Shown here piece by piece: positions 10,773-23,252 of a stretch of 64,000 nucleotides of DNA; position 1 is the stretch's first letter, and each line of letters begins with the position of its first letter. The position numbers and the translations under genes were made by a program. Source of the DNA: Liolophura sinensis (taxonomy: Eukaryota > Mollusca > Polyplacophora > Chitonida > Chitonidae); assembly GCF_032854445.1 (NCBI RefSeq), contig NC_088301.1, positions 30,674,402 to 30,738,401 on the forward strand, written 5' to 3'. The notes under the pieces were generated by a model. The model worked only from the letters and a program-made list of their open reading frames with translations, had not been told where the DNA came from and did no database searches.

Positions 10773-13700
10773 ATGGCTGCGAAAAAGGTGAAGACAGAAA
10801 TAGTTGCTGATTCGGAAGAAAAATTCACACCTTTTTACTCCAAGGCATCTCCGTTCAGTCAGCATCATTTTTGTGAATTCGAGATAGACGGCATGCGTTT
10901 CAACTGTGCGGAGCAGTACATGATGTACCAGAAAGCAGGTGGGGAAGTTGGCTAGAAATATATTTAACTCTTTTCACGTCCATTTTTAGAAATGACAAAT
11001 TCCGATGCATAAACAGCAGCCAAGCGTTTACCCCCGGGTGCGTTTCGGTTTAGGCCATCGATTTTAATGGGACTCTTTAAACTATAATTATTAGGGTTAC
11101 ATTGACACCCGGCTCTCTCGCTGATCGATCAACCATAGCTGTCGTCAACTAAGGGATATTACCAGTCAACGTTTAATTTAAATGATCTGATTATCACTCC
11201 CCTCTTCTCTTACAGGGCTCTAGCAGTCATATTCACATATGGAATGACATTGATATCTAACTTCATTTTGAAGAAAACAAATGAGTGCTATTATACATTA
11301 TGAAATTCCAACAATATCAATATTTGTTTGTTTATTTGATTGGTGTTTACGCCATACTCATGAATATATCAGTCATATGATGGCAGCCAGCATATGTTGG
11401 GAGGAAACCGGGTAGAGCCCGGGAGAAACCCACGAACATTCATAACTTGCGGTTGATGAAAGAGCTTCCCATGTACAACTGGAGTAGCCCCAGGTGGTTA
11501 CTTCAGCTGCTTTCTTTATACTGGGCTGGCGGAGTATCGTAGCCACAGGGGCAACCAGTGGAAAACCCTACACCGATTCACGCCATGTTCGATAAGTCCT
11601 TTCTAAACAATGGCTGCAGTCCAAAAGCGGTGTCAACTTTGGCGCTTACCTCTCAGCTCACCTGCGCATGCAGCATATCACATATATTCCAATTCGTGAG
11701 GACATATGAGACCCAAATTCACCTCACAGTCATTGCTAAAGTAGCAGCCATTTTGCCTTGGCCACAGTTATGGGTCTTGAAAAAGTTATCGTTCCTGCAC
11801 GGGTTAAACCTGAAAAAGGAGGGGCCTAATGGCCACCTTGTATAGAAATGGTCTGCCATGTCATGAATAGGGGGCCGGTGTGCCATTACCGAATGGAATA
11901 TACCTGGTATGTTGCAAGTGCAGGCCAGCAGAGAGGTAAGAGACAAAGTTGACACCACTTTTGGACTGCAGCCATTGTTTAGAAGGGACTTACCGGACAT
12001 GTTGTGAACTGGTGTATGGTTTACCATTGGTCCTCACTGTGGCTGTGATACTCTGCCAGCCAAATATAAAGAGAGGAGCCGAAGTAGCCACGTAAGGCTG
12101 CGACTCAAGTGGGGGCAAGACCGCATTGGTGAAAGGCCCCTGGGTCATTGTGCTGCACTGGCAACTCAAAGGCCTCCAACAATATCTTGATTTCGTATTG
12201 ATCTGTATTGAGCATTGCTAATATCAGATGTAGAATGACAGGTCTTAAAGAAGGCAGTGATTGACTGCTTTCGAAAAAAAGTTAGTGGGTTAATATCTCA
12301 TGGAATGAAAAAGGAAGTTTTGTGAAACTGGCCCAAGAACAGATATTTAAAAGTGAGCGTATTTCACTTTGTATGTGACGTTTCACAGTCGGTTTTAAAG
12401 GATACAGAAAAATGACATTTAAAAAAGAATTAAATGAAAAGCACTTATTTGTGTTCTTTTTCTTTCAGTTCTGTTTCAAGACAATGAAATGGCTAGGAAG
12501 ATAATGGCATCCAAGGATCCTGTGGAGCAGAAAAGATTTGGCAGAAATGTTAAAAACTTTGATCAGGCTAAGTGGAATGAAGTTTGTGAAGATATTGTTA
12601 GAAAGGCTAACAAAGAAAAGGTGTGTCTAATTTCATTTCTGTACTTTTACTTATTTATTTAATTGATTGGTGTTTTATGCCGTACTCAAGAATATTTTAC
12701 TTAAACAACGATGGCCAGCATTGTGGTGAGAGGAAACGGGGCAGAGCATGGTGGAAACCCACGAACAACCGCATTGGTGAGAGGCTCAGGGGTCATTATG
12801 CTGCGCTAGCGTTCTAACCAACTGAGCCATGGAGGCCCCCTGGGTACTTTTCACCGTTCTTCCATCCAAGACAAAAGGTCAAAAGGGAAAATAATTTCTG
12901 CTCAGGTGTTTATATCTTCTTTCTTTGTAGAATCCTCAGACTGCAACAGGCCAATTCTAACTTTTCCACACAAAGGAATGTTTTTTTACATAAAGCATGA
13001 GAGTGTAAATTGAGGAACTAGAACAAGTAACCCTTTAGTTTCAAATTTATTAAACAAGAGTTAAAAAAGTATTGACTCAAGTTTATTAAATTCGATAATA
13101 CAGATTCTGTTTATCCCATAAATAGAAAGTGAAAAAAAAAAAAAAAATAAGGCACCAAATTACGCCTCAGATCAGCAAGAATATCTTGTCTTGTTTCTCT
13201 GTTTACACAAGTGCATTCATTAGGGTGGATTAATTTAAGGAAGTGATGTCAGTCATTTGCCTCTGACCAAAGTGCAATATTTATACATGAAATATATGCC
13301 ACACAAACATTCAAAATTTTGGCCTTTGTTCCTGTTGTTTTTTTCTTTAGACCACACCAATTTAAATTGTAGTTTAAATTTAAACGAGCGGAATGAATCT
13401 TTTTCCAATGTTAGAGGAGGCATAGGTTTGTGCAGGTGTTTCAGTGTCTTTGAGACACCCTATTCTGACAAAATGAACATGGGAGAAATAGGGAAACTAA
13501 CAGAAACTTGGAAATGAAAAGGTCTAATTTCAAATACTGGCTAAATCTATGAGAGGAAATTAATAAAGCTTAACGGGATACAGAATCGACACTGATTGGC
13601 TGATAGCGGAGATAGGTTTTCCTGGCTTAAACTCTGCAGCCTTTGTCATGCTTGAATAAATCTGCAATTCCTAAAATTCAGCTTAGGACATTTTCTGGAC

Positions 13701-14339
13701 ATGCCTCTCTCTCTCAACAGCTAATCAGAATCAATTCTGTATCCCTTTAAAAATCACCTAATTTGTGGGAAATGTGAGCTGTCCCAGCAATTTTCCTGCT
13801 GAAAAAAAAATAATAATAATCGCCTGTAAAGCACAAACTAAAGTTTGTCTCCTCAATCAGAATGAAAACTTGAATTTTATGCTGACCAACTCTATTTTTC
13901 TGATTGGGCGATGTCCAGCTAAGAATTTCTTGAGAAAAGTCTAGTGAAATTGTACATAAAGGTTTGTCAGACATGTTAAAGATCATTGACTTTCTTTTTA
14001 ATGCTTTACGTTAATACTCCTTTCCTAAGTCAAATGAAATTTAGACCTGTTATCAGTATTTCTGTATTATGCTCATGGAAGTATTAAATAATATTAATAT
14101 TTTATTTGTATTCATTACAGTTTACTCAGAACCAAGAACTGAAGCAAGCGCTGCTGGCCACAAGGGGAACAACTCTTGTAGAAGCTAGTCCAAGAGACAG
14201 AAAATGGGGCGTTGGACTGGGAGTGAACAATGAAGGTGTACATAGCAGAAAAAAATGGCGTGGGAAAAATCTCCTGGGACAGATATTGACATCTGTCAGA
14301 GATGAAATTGAAATGAAAGAAAAATCAGCCATAAACTGA
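10773..14339 (+). CDS. NADAR/YbiA-family protein, complete, three exons
   Basis: Coding exons 10773-10938, 12469-12620 and 14121-14339 join in frame through GT-AG introns to 178 aa. Seen in the sequence: residues about 18-55 read FTPFYSKASPFSQHHFCEFE and continue to NCAEQYMMYQKA, the N-terminal NADAR signature with its conserved Glu (E47). RFGRNVKNFD lies at 79-87, then LLATRGTTLVEASPRDRKWG at 117-136, and WRGKNLLGQIL near 152. These are the family blocks in the usual order, and about 180 aa is the usual length. Known of the family: bacterial YbiA is an N-glycosidase acting on riboflavin-pathway intermediates, and some NADAR proteins remove ADP-ribose from guanine in DNA. Which reaction applies here is inference. 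ATG 10773 is chosen because homology starts soon after it; an upstream in-frame ATG at 10665 would add 36 unconserved residues. A SINE lies about 30 bp after the exon 2 donor. Confidence 0.93.
11319..12174 (-). mobile_element. SINE-A copy split by a nested fold-back element (intron 1 of the NADAR gene)
   Basis: The SINE tail and body lie at about 11319-11480 and its tRNA-like head at about 12110-12174, in reverse orientation. The whole block is flanked by a 12-bp direct repeat TCCAACAATATC (11307-11318 and 12175-12186), which proves it went in as one SINE. The gap between the two halves is filled by a separate inverted-repeat element. Confidence 0.85.
11480..12110. mobile_element. Fold-back MITE with long terminal inverted repeats
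   Basis: About 630 bp. The left arm, from about 11480 (GGCTGGCGGAGTATCG at 11525), is matched by the reverse complement of the right arm (GGCTGGCAGAGTATCA ending near 12062). The arms run about 200 bp each and include the shared core AACAATGGCTGCAGTCCAAA. Similar short open frames appear on both strands because the arms are copies of each other; they are not genes. The edges are approximate. Confidence 0.82.
12651..12840 (-). mobile_element. SINE-A copy, internally deleted (NADAR intron 2)
   Basis: Reverse-orientation copy with the tail side TTGATTGGTGTTTTATGCCG and a tRNA-like head CTAACCAACTGAGCCATGGA at the right. The middle of the body is missing. A short flanking repeat near GTACTTTT marks the ends. 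Confidence 0.85.
13574..13746. mobile_element. Small TTAA-flanked MITE (GGGATACAG family), copy 1
   Basis: The 173-bp element starts CGGGATACAGAATCGACACT and ends with the near-complement AATCAATTCTGTATCCCT, giving inverted repeats of about 28 bp. TTAA sits on both sides (13570-13573, 13747-13750). A second copy lies at 33124-33484 in ERCC4. A TTAA target suits the piggyBac group, but that assignment is inference. Confidence 0.75.
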
Positions 14340-14668
14340 GCTCATATTGGTTTATATGTGAAAACAAAAAACATTAATCAAATGTATAATTTCGCAATCT
14401 TTTGAGATTTGTGCCCTTCTTTTGTGATATTTTGCTTTTTGTTGATCCTATACCTGCAGATCAGCTTGAAGCTATTAACCTGGAGGTTAAAGGAAGCTCT
14501 TTTTAAAATGGATCCAGATTGGCATTATCTTCAGGTTGTGAAATCTTGTTTCCAGAAGAGTGTCCTGAAGACATACTTTTATGAATTTTTATCTGTACAA
14601 TGTAATATACAGGTACAGAAGTCCTGTAATTTGTTATCATGTATCAGTTCTTAAGGAACATATCCATA

Positions 14669-15247
14669 TATATATCGGGTGGGCATATAAAATGGGCCAT
14701 AATTTGACACTCGATATCTACGAAACCCTCTTATGTCAGCTTCTGAAAATTTACACACTCAAAAGCCATTATGTCCCAAGTATACAGACCAGATTTCAAT
14801 TTCATCCTTGAAGATTTCTGTTAAGGGACCAAAATCAAAATAATCAAAAACACCTTCCGGATATTTCAAAATGATGTTCTATCTTGTTTTACTTGAAAAG
14901 GTGATCAATTCCTTGTCCGCCGCATAGAAAACCATCTTGATTCAGCTAAATTTGTGCCTATCTGGCAGAAGGGTCTCTCTGACACAAGAGCCAGACAATT
15001 TTTCCAGACGATACTTGATTGACGCGAGTCACACAGGTGCAGCGCGCAATCTACTCATGACACCTGACAGGTGATGCAGTGTGGGTCACCGGAACGTGCG
15101 TTTTTGAGGCTATGTTTTCATTTTAACCCTGTGTACAGACTATTCATGCCATTTGAATGTCTAAAGTTTGAAAGGGTTTGAACAAAGGATAATGGAGCAA
15201 CGCAGCATCACAGTACGGCCATTTTTTTTACGCCCACTCGATATATC
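14669..15247. mobile_element. MITE with ATATATCGRGTGGGC inverted ends
   Basis: The left end reads ATATATCGGGTGGGCATA and the right end is its inverted match (ACGCCCACTCGATATAT). The TIRs are about 28 bp with a few mismatches. The roughly 580 bp between them have no coding potential. The element lies just downstream of the NADAR gene. Confidence 0.65.
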
Positions 15248-16445
15248 CATATGCAACATATATTTTCATTGGTATAAACAGGAATTGTTTTTGGGACATC
15301 TAGTCTGCTCCTTTAAGCCATATACATGTAAAATTGTAGCAGTAGTATTTACTTTCTGTTTTTCACATTGTGAGTCCATCTAATGAACAACATACTCATA
15401 TCTGTACTTTTCTAGTCAACTAAGACCTGAAGCTTAACTGAACATGAAACTGATAAATAGCAAATCTCTATACACTAACGCTGATGTCCACATTTATATT
15501 GTACACGGCCACATAGGCATACATGTAGGCTATTCGGAATGCCGACAAGAACAGGCAGTTGTCTTCACATACAGGTATGAATTCAGAATACCTTGGGGAA
15601 TAGAATATTTATTATGAAGCGGACAGAGGGAAAGAATAGTAAATATATAGTACATTCTAAGATTAACACATGAAAAGTACAGTGTAAGCTATAGCTGTAA
15701 TGCCAGTGATTGGAAATGCAAATTCAATGCCTGAAAACTCAGAATCTGAAGTCTAGTCAGCGGTGCCAGTGTCATAAATCAGAACTTTAACATTGTTCAT
15801 TGTGGGTTCAAATTGATACAGCAATGTATTTGCTTTCGTGCAATTAGAATCCATGTCATTTGAACATTACACTGTTTTAATAGAAATTCACAGGTTATTT
15901 AGCCCAGTTAGACTAGGGATGGCAATCTATGACGTCACCTACCGAGTCGCAATGGGGCAGCCGGCTGGAGATCAACTAGGCAGTAAATCTATTGTTTTGG
16001 TGGATTTAAAGTAATTAGTACATCACTCAGAAGCTATCACGCTAATCCTTTAGTAAAAATAAGGTATTACTATACGTACAGGATTACACCTAATTAGATT
16101 TAAGGAGAGAGGAAACCACAGTGTGCCTTACAACAGGAATAATTTTTCAGCTGTTACAGTTAGAGAACCTCCACTTTTCCTACATTAACTGGTATCCTTT
16201 GAACGGTCTTGTATGGTGGAGCTGTAAAACTGTTTTAAACACAGACGCTCAAAATAAAAAGATAATTCTGACTGGTTTCCACTCATGGGCTTATAAAGTT
16301 TGTAGCAGGAGAATCTTTGAGCAGAAGTTGTTACAGGTAGATGTAGTCAATCATCGATCTCCTGTGTTGGCTGCTGTTGTTCGTCTGCTGGTCACCAGAT
16401 AGTGTAAGTGTTGCATAGGAGCATGCAGTATGTGTACAACATACA
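15248..16445. other. No gene recognised
   Basis: Unique AT-rich sequence between the MITE and the hAT element. Confidence 0.65.
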
Positions 16446-19400
16446 CAGGGTTCATACACTCATTCACCGATGAAATTCCAGGAGTTTTCCAGGAGTTTTC
16501 CAGGTGTGTCACAGTAATTTTCCAGGAGTGATAATTGTTCACTTTGGCCGAAGTCAAACCAAACCACATTTCAGTTAGTTGTCCGGAGTTATGCCTTCAT
16601 CATCAAAAGGACTTCCACAGACCAGTTCAGTTTAAGAATGAAGGATTGTGAAATTCACTTATATAACAAAACACTGCTGTGCATAGAACAGTTTAGGGAG
16701 ATTAACCCCTTATAAATTGGAGGTAAAAAATGATATTTAACTTCAACACTATTTGACCTGTCAGTCAAACACCAAATTACTTTCTTTCAAGAAATCATTG
16801 CCTATCATTCCCTTCTCATTTGCACAATAATACTATGTAAGGGGAAGGCAGTAATGCCCCTGCATGGTAAACATATGTATGGTTTGACAACACATACCTT
16901 TTCTACCACCATTTCAAAAGAGGTGGATCTCCCTAACCTGTTGAATGATGTCACATTTCACAGAGCTCTCCAACCCAACCAATGCGCAAGTCTGAATTCT
17001 TAAACTGAACCGGTCTATTTCAAAACTTATAACAGCCAGGACCCAATCCAGGCATCAAAACGTTTTTGTGATCCCAAATCACAAAATTATAAACTGTGAA
17101 ATTTTGATATCTACATTTGAATTTGAAGTCAAGTAGTGATAGTATATTTAACTGCCCTGGCTGTTTAGTATTTTCACAAGGGAGACAATCTCACAAGTTT
17201 ATGATACTTTATTCATGCAACAATATTGTTTTGCATCATAAAAAGTAGGAGTACATGACAGAGACAGTCAAACTGATTTCCCTGATCATGACAAGATGTC
17301 CAACAGCAGTCACTTTTTTAACTCTTGCAGTCTCTCATCCAAGGTAGAAGCAATGGTGGCAAGTTCTTGTTTCTTCTGCTTCGCTGTTCTTCGCAAACTG
17401 TTGGACTTTGTAACAAAGTCCAACTGCCCTGTCTCTTCTGCTTTTTCTGCAAATTTATCTGCAGATTGTGTCAAGGATTCAATGTCTCTTTCAATGCGCT
17501 TACGCTTTGTTTTCAGTTCATCTATTGTGTCCAGAACATGCTTTCTTTTGGCAAGTTTTTCTGCATTAAGTTTCTCTTCCCTCTTGGAATCTAAGTACAA
17601 GGAATACTTCTGTCTAGCAGAAGAACAGTACGTCAACATTTCCTTTGTTACTTCAATGTTTTTCAATCCGCCGATTCCCTTGAGGTGATCACACACAAGT
17701 CGTTCAGATACAACAGTTTGTTCAATCATGTTTTCTGTTTCAATCTGTCGGTTCACTGAGAAGCCTCTTTCGACCGTCGCTTGTCCATGCGACAGGAGAA
17801 GAAGGTTTTTCATAACATTCCACAAAGGTGCCATTCGCTGATTTAGGGCAACAGATTCAAACATCAGGGCATCTAGTCTACTCTCAGGTTTATGTGGGTC
17901 AAAGTTGGAAAATGTTGACATGTTACCAATAACAGTTGTTTCCAGAAATTCTTCAAACTGTAGGAGTACAGTGTCGCATGCAGATGCTCCTCCACGCATT
18001 TGGTTGGCGTCCAGTAATGTGGCCAACAGTTTTTTCATGTTAGTGATGCACACGGTTTTGTTTGTTGCCATTTGTCTTGGGTCCAAACAAGAAATTTGCA
18101 AAGTAAGGGCGTATTTAAGAGGAGATTTTTCAAGGAGCTTGCTTAAAAGTTTGATAAGAAACCCTTTGCATTGCATGCGTAGCTCAAGGATCTCTCTGTC
18201 ACTAACTTTAGGCCCAGAGGAAGAGCTCTTGATTTTCTTGAGCTCCTTTTCTGCCGCAAACCCGAGATCAACATCAGTGTAGCTCTTGTGAAGATCTTTG
18301 TCTTCAAGATTGACCTTAACAAGTTTGTTTACCGTGCTTATGTCCACATCTTCTTTGAGGAACCTTTTCATTAAAGATCGTATCAGACGAAACAAATCCT
18401 CAGGCAGGAATGGTAGCATTGGTTTGTCAGTTTGGTATTGTGTCAAAAATGGCTGAATAGTTTTGGCAATAGACAAAAATGACAAAAGTTTTACAACAAT
18501 AATCTTGTCTTTGGTTGCATCTGATACAGTCTTGTATGAAACTGTCTTTGGGTTGTCACAATGTCCTTTATTAACCTGTTTCACATACTTCTGAATGTTA
18601 AGCCATATGGAGAGTGCTCGTTCAACCACAGGAACATTCTCCACCCATCTGTGGGGGCAAAATTTCATTGGGAAAGTGGTTGATTCTGTACATTTAATGA
18701 AATCTTCCCTTCGTGCAGGCGTGTCCTTGAATAACGTGTAAAGGCCTCTCAACACATCCTGAATCTGCCAACCAGATGCACTTGCACTATCCTTAAATGC
18801 TCCATGTACGATATGAAGCCCACAGCTCCCAACATTCAGAAGAAAGTGGTCATAAGTAGAAGAGATCTTGGTTTGGAACATGCGATGAAATTTCCAGTTG
18901 ACGGAAGGTCCATCCATGGACAGCTGTAGAAGTCTTCTCATATTGAGCCCGTCCGTGCCAGTTTCAAAGTGTTCGATCATGTCCTCAGCTGTGGCATGTC
19001 CCATGAATAGAGAGGTGAAGTAATGGGTGCCAACCTGAAAAGAGAAAAGGATTAAACTTAAATAAATCATCATATATCAAAAGATTTATTTTCCTAGCAT
19101 GATGAGCAACACATGCAAGGCTAGCACCAAATACTAAAGCTGTCCCATGTGCTCAAACAATGATAATGTAACTGGTTCAATTGTGTTAATACATTTAATT
19201 AAAAATACACATGCAAAGCGAGGCAAAAGTCAGCTTTTATTTTCTTTCTTGATTTTGAGCCATTGATAGTTAATATCTTATTTTTCATGACCTGTTCAAC
19301 AAAAAACAAATAAGCTAGATACGATTATTATAGAGTATTAATCATGAATTTTGGCCTAAAATACATATAAACTTAGAGAAAAGGAAATTATAAAAATTCT

Positions 19401-20823
19401 AGAATAATGACAAAATCCTCCATGTATTTTAATTATTTAGCTAAAGTGAAGTTGGCGGATCTATTCCCCAATTTGGACCGTGGGAATCACAGCCGTCAAT
19501 GAAGAAGCAGCTTTTCAATATGTACTTAAAGAGAAGCAGCTCTTCCGGTGACGTCAAGGATCAGTCGATCCATAAACTTTACAAATCCCAATTATTTTAA
19601 CAAAGATAAAAATACAGGAGATAGGGGCACGAGAAACAAGGGATATTAATTATCAATGGCCGTGTCAGATCTGTATTATGCTGTTCTAAATATATGACAG
19701 CTCGACAGTCTGGCATAAAAGGGGAAAAGTCCCTGACAAGAGGCCTACACTTCTGCAGGCTGGCTAGACGTAATGGTTAAAATGGCTCGCAATAAAAAAA
19801 AAATCAATTCTAGTACATGTACATACCAGTCCTTCATCCAAATCCTGGCGTGTATGTCCATTTGCTTATTTCTAGTCACCTTGTTTAAACTTTCGTCGAA
19901 GAGGAGGACGTAACCGTCTGCGTCTGAGATTTTTTTTGACAGTCTGTGTTTCAGGTATGGCGCGATTCCGAATGTACATAAATACGCACATTTCCTCTCG
20001 CCACAAGCAAACTGTTTGGCTATATCAGAGTCTGGGAACATTTCTGCAAACAGGTGCTGGGTATCTGCACAGGATTTGAAGGAGTAATGAGATGCGATCA
20101 CTTTTAGTGTCCACAATATTTCCGCGTGCAAACATTCCGACTTTGTTACAAAACTAGGCACGGAAGTCGAAGTTGGTCTACCGGTACTTGAGGCTGCAGA
20201 GGTCGTAGGAGATCTTCACATGACTGTGCTGTTATTGTGGCAGTTGTGCGTTTTAGGTTGAAAAAAGTTTCTAATGACAAATCCAGAAGATAATTCCCTC
20301 GAGACGTTGTTGGTGTTTCTGTCCCTTGGCATGACTGCGCAATGCTGGTTCTCCCATGTTTGATACGTCAATCGATTTAACGCAGATCTTGCATTTGGCG
20401 CTTAATTTGTTTCCTGGGTCCGACTCCAGCATCTGGCGTACTCAGCCTGTTTCAGCCAACGTGGGTTGAATAAACATTTGCCTGGAGGCATGATGACAAA
20501 TAGCCCGTGACCCACTTCAGTAATCAGAACAAAAGAAACGGAGAAATTTGGCGGGACCTCGAGACAGAAAGTAAAGCCAACTGTCGTTAAAAGTTAGAAC
20601 GCTTTACGGTTTATAATATAACATACGTTAATGTCGTAAAAAATGCAAAGTTATCTCCCTTGCACAAACAGCGTTAGATTACCGACCGCTAGTTTTTTAT
20701 ATTTATCAGAATTTCAGGACTTTCCAGGAGTTTTTATTTAAATTCCAGGACTTTCAGGAGTTTCCAGGTCGGATTTTTTTTTCAAGGAGTTTCCAGGACT
20801 TTCCAGGAGGCGTGCGAACCCTG
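16446..20823. mobile_element. hAT-superfamily DNA transposon, about 4.4 kb
   Basis: Both ends begin CAGGGTTC when read inward (16446 on +, 20823 on -), typical of hAT termini. The subterminal regions carry repeated TTTCCAGGAGT-like motifs (16475-16525 and 20705-20815). The flanks CATACACA (16440-16447, partly overlapping the end) and CATACAGA (20825-20832) match at 7 of 8 bases, consistent with an 8-bp target duplication. The single gene inside runs on the minus strand. The transposase spans most of the element, so this is an autonomous-type copy with a damaged N-terminus. Confidence 0.88.
17310..20491 (-). pseudogene. hAT transposase, long intact C-terminal exon, decayed N-terminus
   Basis: Read on the minus strand. 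The last exon, 19034-17310, is open for 574 codons. It holds the catalytic-core block QLSMDGPSVNWKFHRMF, SGWQIQDVLRGLYTLFKDTP, CPHRWVENVPVVERAL and the C-terminal dimerisation motif SHGQATVERGFSVN, and ends in a Lys/Glu-rich coiled-coil tail. The preceding exon (20161 or further upstream to 19823) encodes LLFDESLNKVTRNKQMDIHA and joins in frame across an intron with donor GTACAT and acceptor TTTTCAG. Upstream, to an ATG at 20491, is a zinc-finger segment (CKICVKSID, then SHAKGQKH). It is interrupted by two frame changes and an in-frame stop, so this copy probably cannot make a full protein. Known of the family: cut-and-paste transposition with 8-bp duplications. A domesticated host gene is less likely because the terminal repeats remain. 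Confidence 0.85.
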
Positions 20824-22329
20824 CCATACAGACAATACAAAAAACAAACAAACTATAAGATGATCATGAGTATGTTTAATGCATTATGTCCATGAGTTTT
20901 ATTCTTGAATTTTACCACATAATGTCATACAAATATTCCATGTACATATTAATTTCCTGTAATCTTACAATAAAATCAATTCTGCGAAAGAATGTGTTTG
21001 AATGTTGTTCTCAGAGGGGGGGTATCTGTCAAACTTTAAAGAGTATCAGCTTTGTTAGCCTCGCTTGTCAACCTGTGATGACACTATATCCTTCCCCTCT
21101 TAACATTACCTATTAAATCTTCATGTAGATTATTCAAATTTGCTGACAGTTTTCTCTCTTGGAAACCAATGTTCAAAATGAAATGGGACCTGAATATGGC
21201 AAATGTACATGCATTAAGTAATCATGCATAAATTGAAGTAAGAAATAAATTAATAGGGCTCTAAACCAAGTAAATGCAAACAACAGCAGATGTTTTAAAG
21301 CCAAACAGCTTTTGAAATCTTCAATAAACTTAGAAAGAAACCATAATCGCGTTGAATAATTTATGAAAATGTTTATGTCTGTTCTGTTCATCCATCACTG
21401 GTGGAGAAGACTTACCACGAACAAGCAATTGTTTAATAATTGTAATTTAATTCATCTCTAAACATAACATCCCCCCCCCCCCCCACCAGTACATGCATAT
21501 CACATACCAATGTTGTTAAATTCCCCATTACCTTTATTGATCCTAAGAAAAAAATGCTTTTCCCCACAAGAATACCGAAAATGATGAACCAAATGTTACG
21601 ATGCGTTTAAATCATAGGTGAACAATGCATTTGATGGACTCGTACCAAACCTCTGTGGGGGAATTTTTATGTGACTATGAGCAGAAGTATCCCAATGAAT
21701 TCCTCCTCAGCTTATACAGCAAACAGTCCATCAATTCCCAGTACATGGAGATCCTCCATATTCCTTGGGACAAGTGAAAGTGAAACCATGGCAGTCTGCA
21801 GCCATCCATTCAAAGACTATTCAGAATAACAATGAAATAGAAAATAGTCCATGTTTGATCTTTTCTCTGGATTCTTGTTTCTCCATTCCATAATGCCTGT
21901 CAGAGCATGCCTGTCTTCACTGAACAAACACTTGTACCCTATGTCAAGATGATCTGTCCAGTTACACATGAAAGAGACGTCACAAATGTCTCAAGCCAGG
22001 GTCATTGATTGGCTGATTCACAGGCATCTATCCAATCACTGTAGACATCCACTGGTTCTGAAAGGTCTGACAGTCAAGTTAAGGGTATCTGTTCTCATAT
22101 ATAAACAATTTCCTGCACCTTGTGTTTTTTTTCTCTCTAATAATATTACCGCTACTACATGCACTCAACAAGTAATCTGGTATTTCATTTAAATGAGACA
22201 ATGAGAAAATGATACCATTCTACCTATTACCTGACAAGCTTCATTATCAAACACTGAATCTCGCTGGTAAATTGCTGACGCTAGAAGAAGTGTCTTAAAC
22301 CACATGACCACCAGAAAGTTGCCTGCTGC
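20824..22329. other. No gene recognised
   Basis: Short frames only; one C-run at 21472-21484. Confidence 0.65.
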
Positions 22330-22625
22330 AGATTTGTTTATTGGATTGTTTAATGCCACTCTAGAGAATTTTACACTTATATGATGGCAGTCATTTTTTG
22401 GGACATGCAGGAAAACATGAGTGCACAGATAAACCACCAACCTTTGGCAAATTTATGCTGGCAAACTATTCATGGAACAAATGTGGTCTTCAGCAAATGG
22501 AAGACCATGAAGACTCTACACTCTATATTATCAATGAGATGTGACAAGCAATGAGAGTGCAAAAACCTACAAATTCCATTCTAGGCCAGGTTTGAACCTG
22601 CACCCGTGTGTCCGTGTGTAACTCT
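22330..22625 (-). mobile_element. Diverged SINE related to SINE-A
   Basis: TTATTGGATTGTTTAATGCC, ACACTTATATGATGGCAGTC and, further on, a tRNA B-box-like AGGTTTGAACCTGCACC. Much diverged; edges uncertain. Confidence 0.5.
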
Positions 22626-23097
22626 TGATAAATACCTCAAAATATTCAGAAGACTTTAACAAAATCCTTCATTGGTTCCACTAGAACCTTCCAAAATATA
22701 GCAGAATATATGGTTGTCTAATACAGTATGGATACAGTTAATGTTTGTCTGAAAGTCCTCCAAACAAACTCTACAGGTGATAATCCCTGTGTTCCTGGTA
22801 CGATCCCTGAAAGAACAAGCAAAAAACCTAAGTGCATCCCATCGTGTTGCGCATTTGCTTTTGCTATTTAACATCATCTGACCATATACACACATACAGG
22901 CTTGACTTTAACTCAATGTGGATTTGAACATATACCATATTTTCCTTCAATGATGTCAATGTGTAAATTACCCAATGTGCTGAATCATTTCTCACACATA
23001 TGTAATATATTTATAATGCAAATTATGTATATCTTCAAATACAAAAATTACATGTCATTCAATCTCCAGTGGGCCCTTTGCTGGCCCAGGCCAGTTT

Positions 23098-23252
23098 CAT
23101 ATTTATTTATTTGATTGGTGATTTGCGCCCTACTCAAGAATATTTCACTTATACGATGGCGGCCAGCAATATAATGGGAGGAAATCCACAACCATCAGCA
23201 AGTTGCTGAGAGATCTTCCCATTTACAGCCGGAGAGGAAACTCACCGCCACA
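23098..23252 (-). mobile_element. SINE-A, 5'-truncated
   Basis: TTATTTATTTGATTGGTGAT, ATACGATGGCGGCCAGCAAT, up to TTACAGCCGGAGAGGAAACT. A short duplication CCAGTTT is seen at both edges. Confidence 0.85.

Noticed and set aside
11558-12027. Similar open frames on both strands (NNGCSPKAVSTL and NNGCSPKVVSTL)
   Set aside because: They arise from the two arms of the fold-back element.
17296-18282. Plus-strand frames opposite the transposase
   Set aside because: Antisense shadows of the hAT coding exon.
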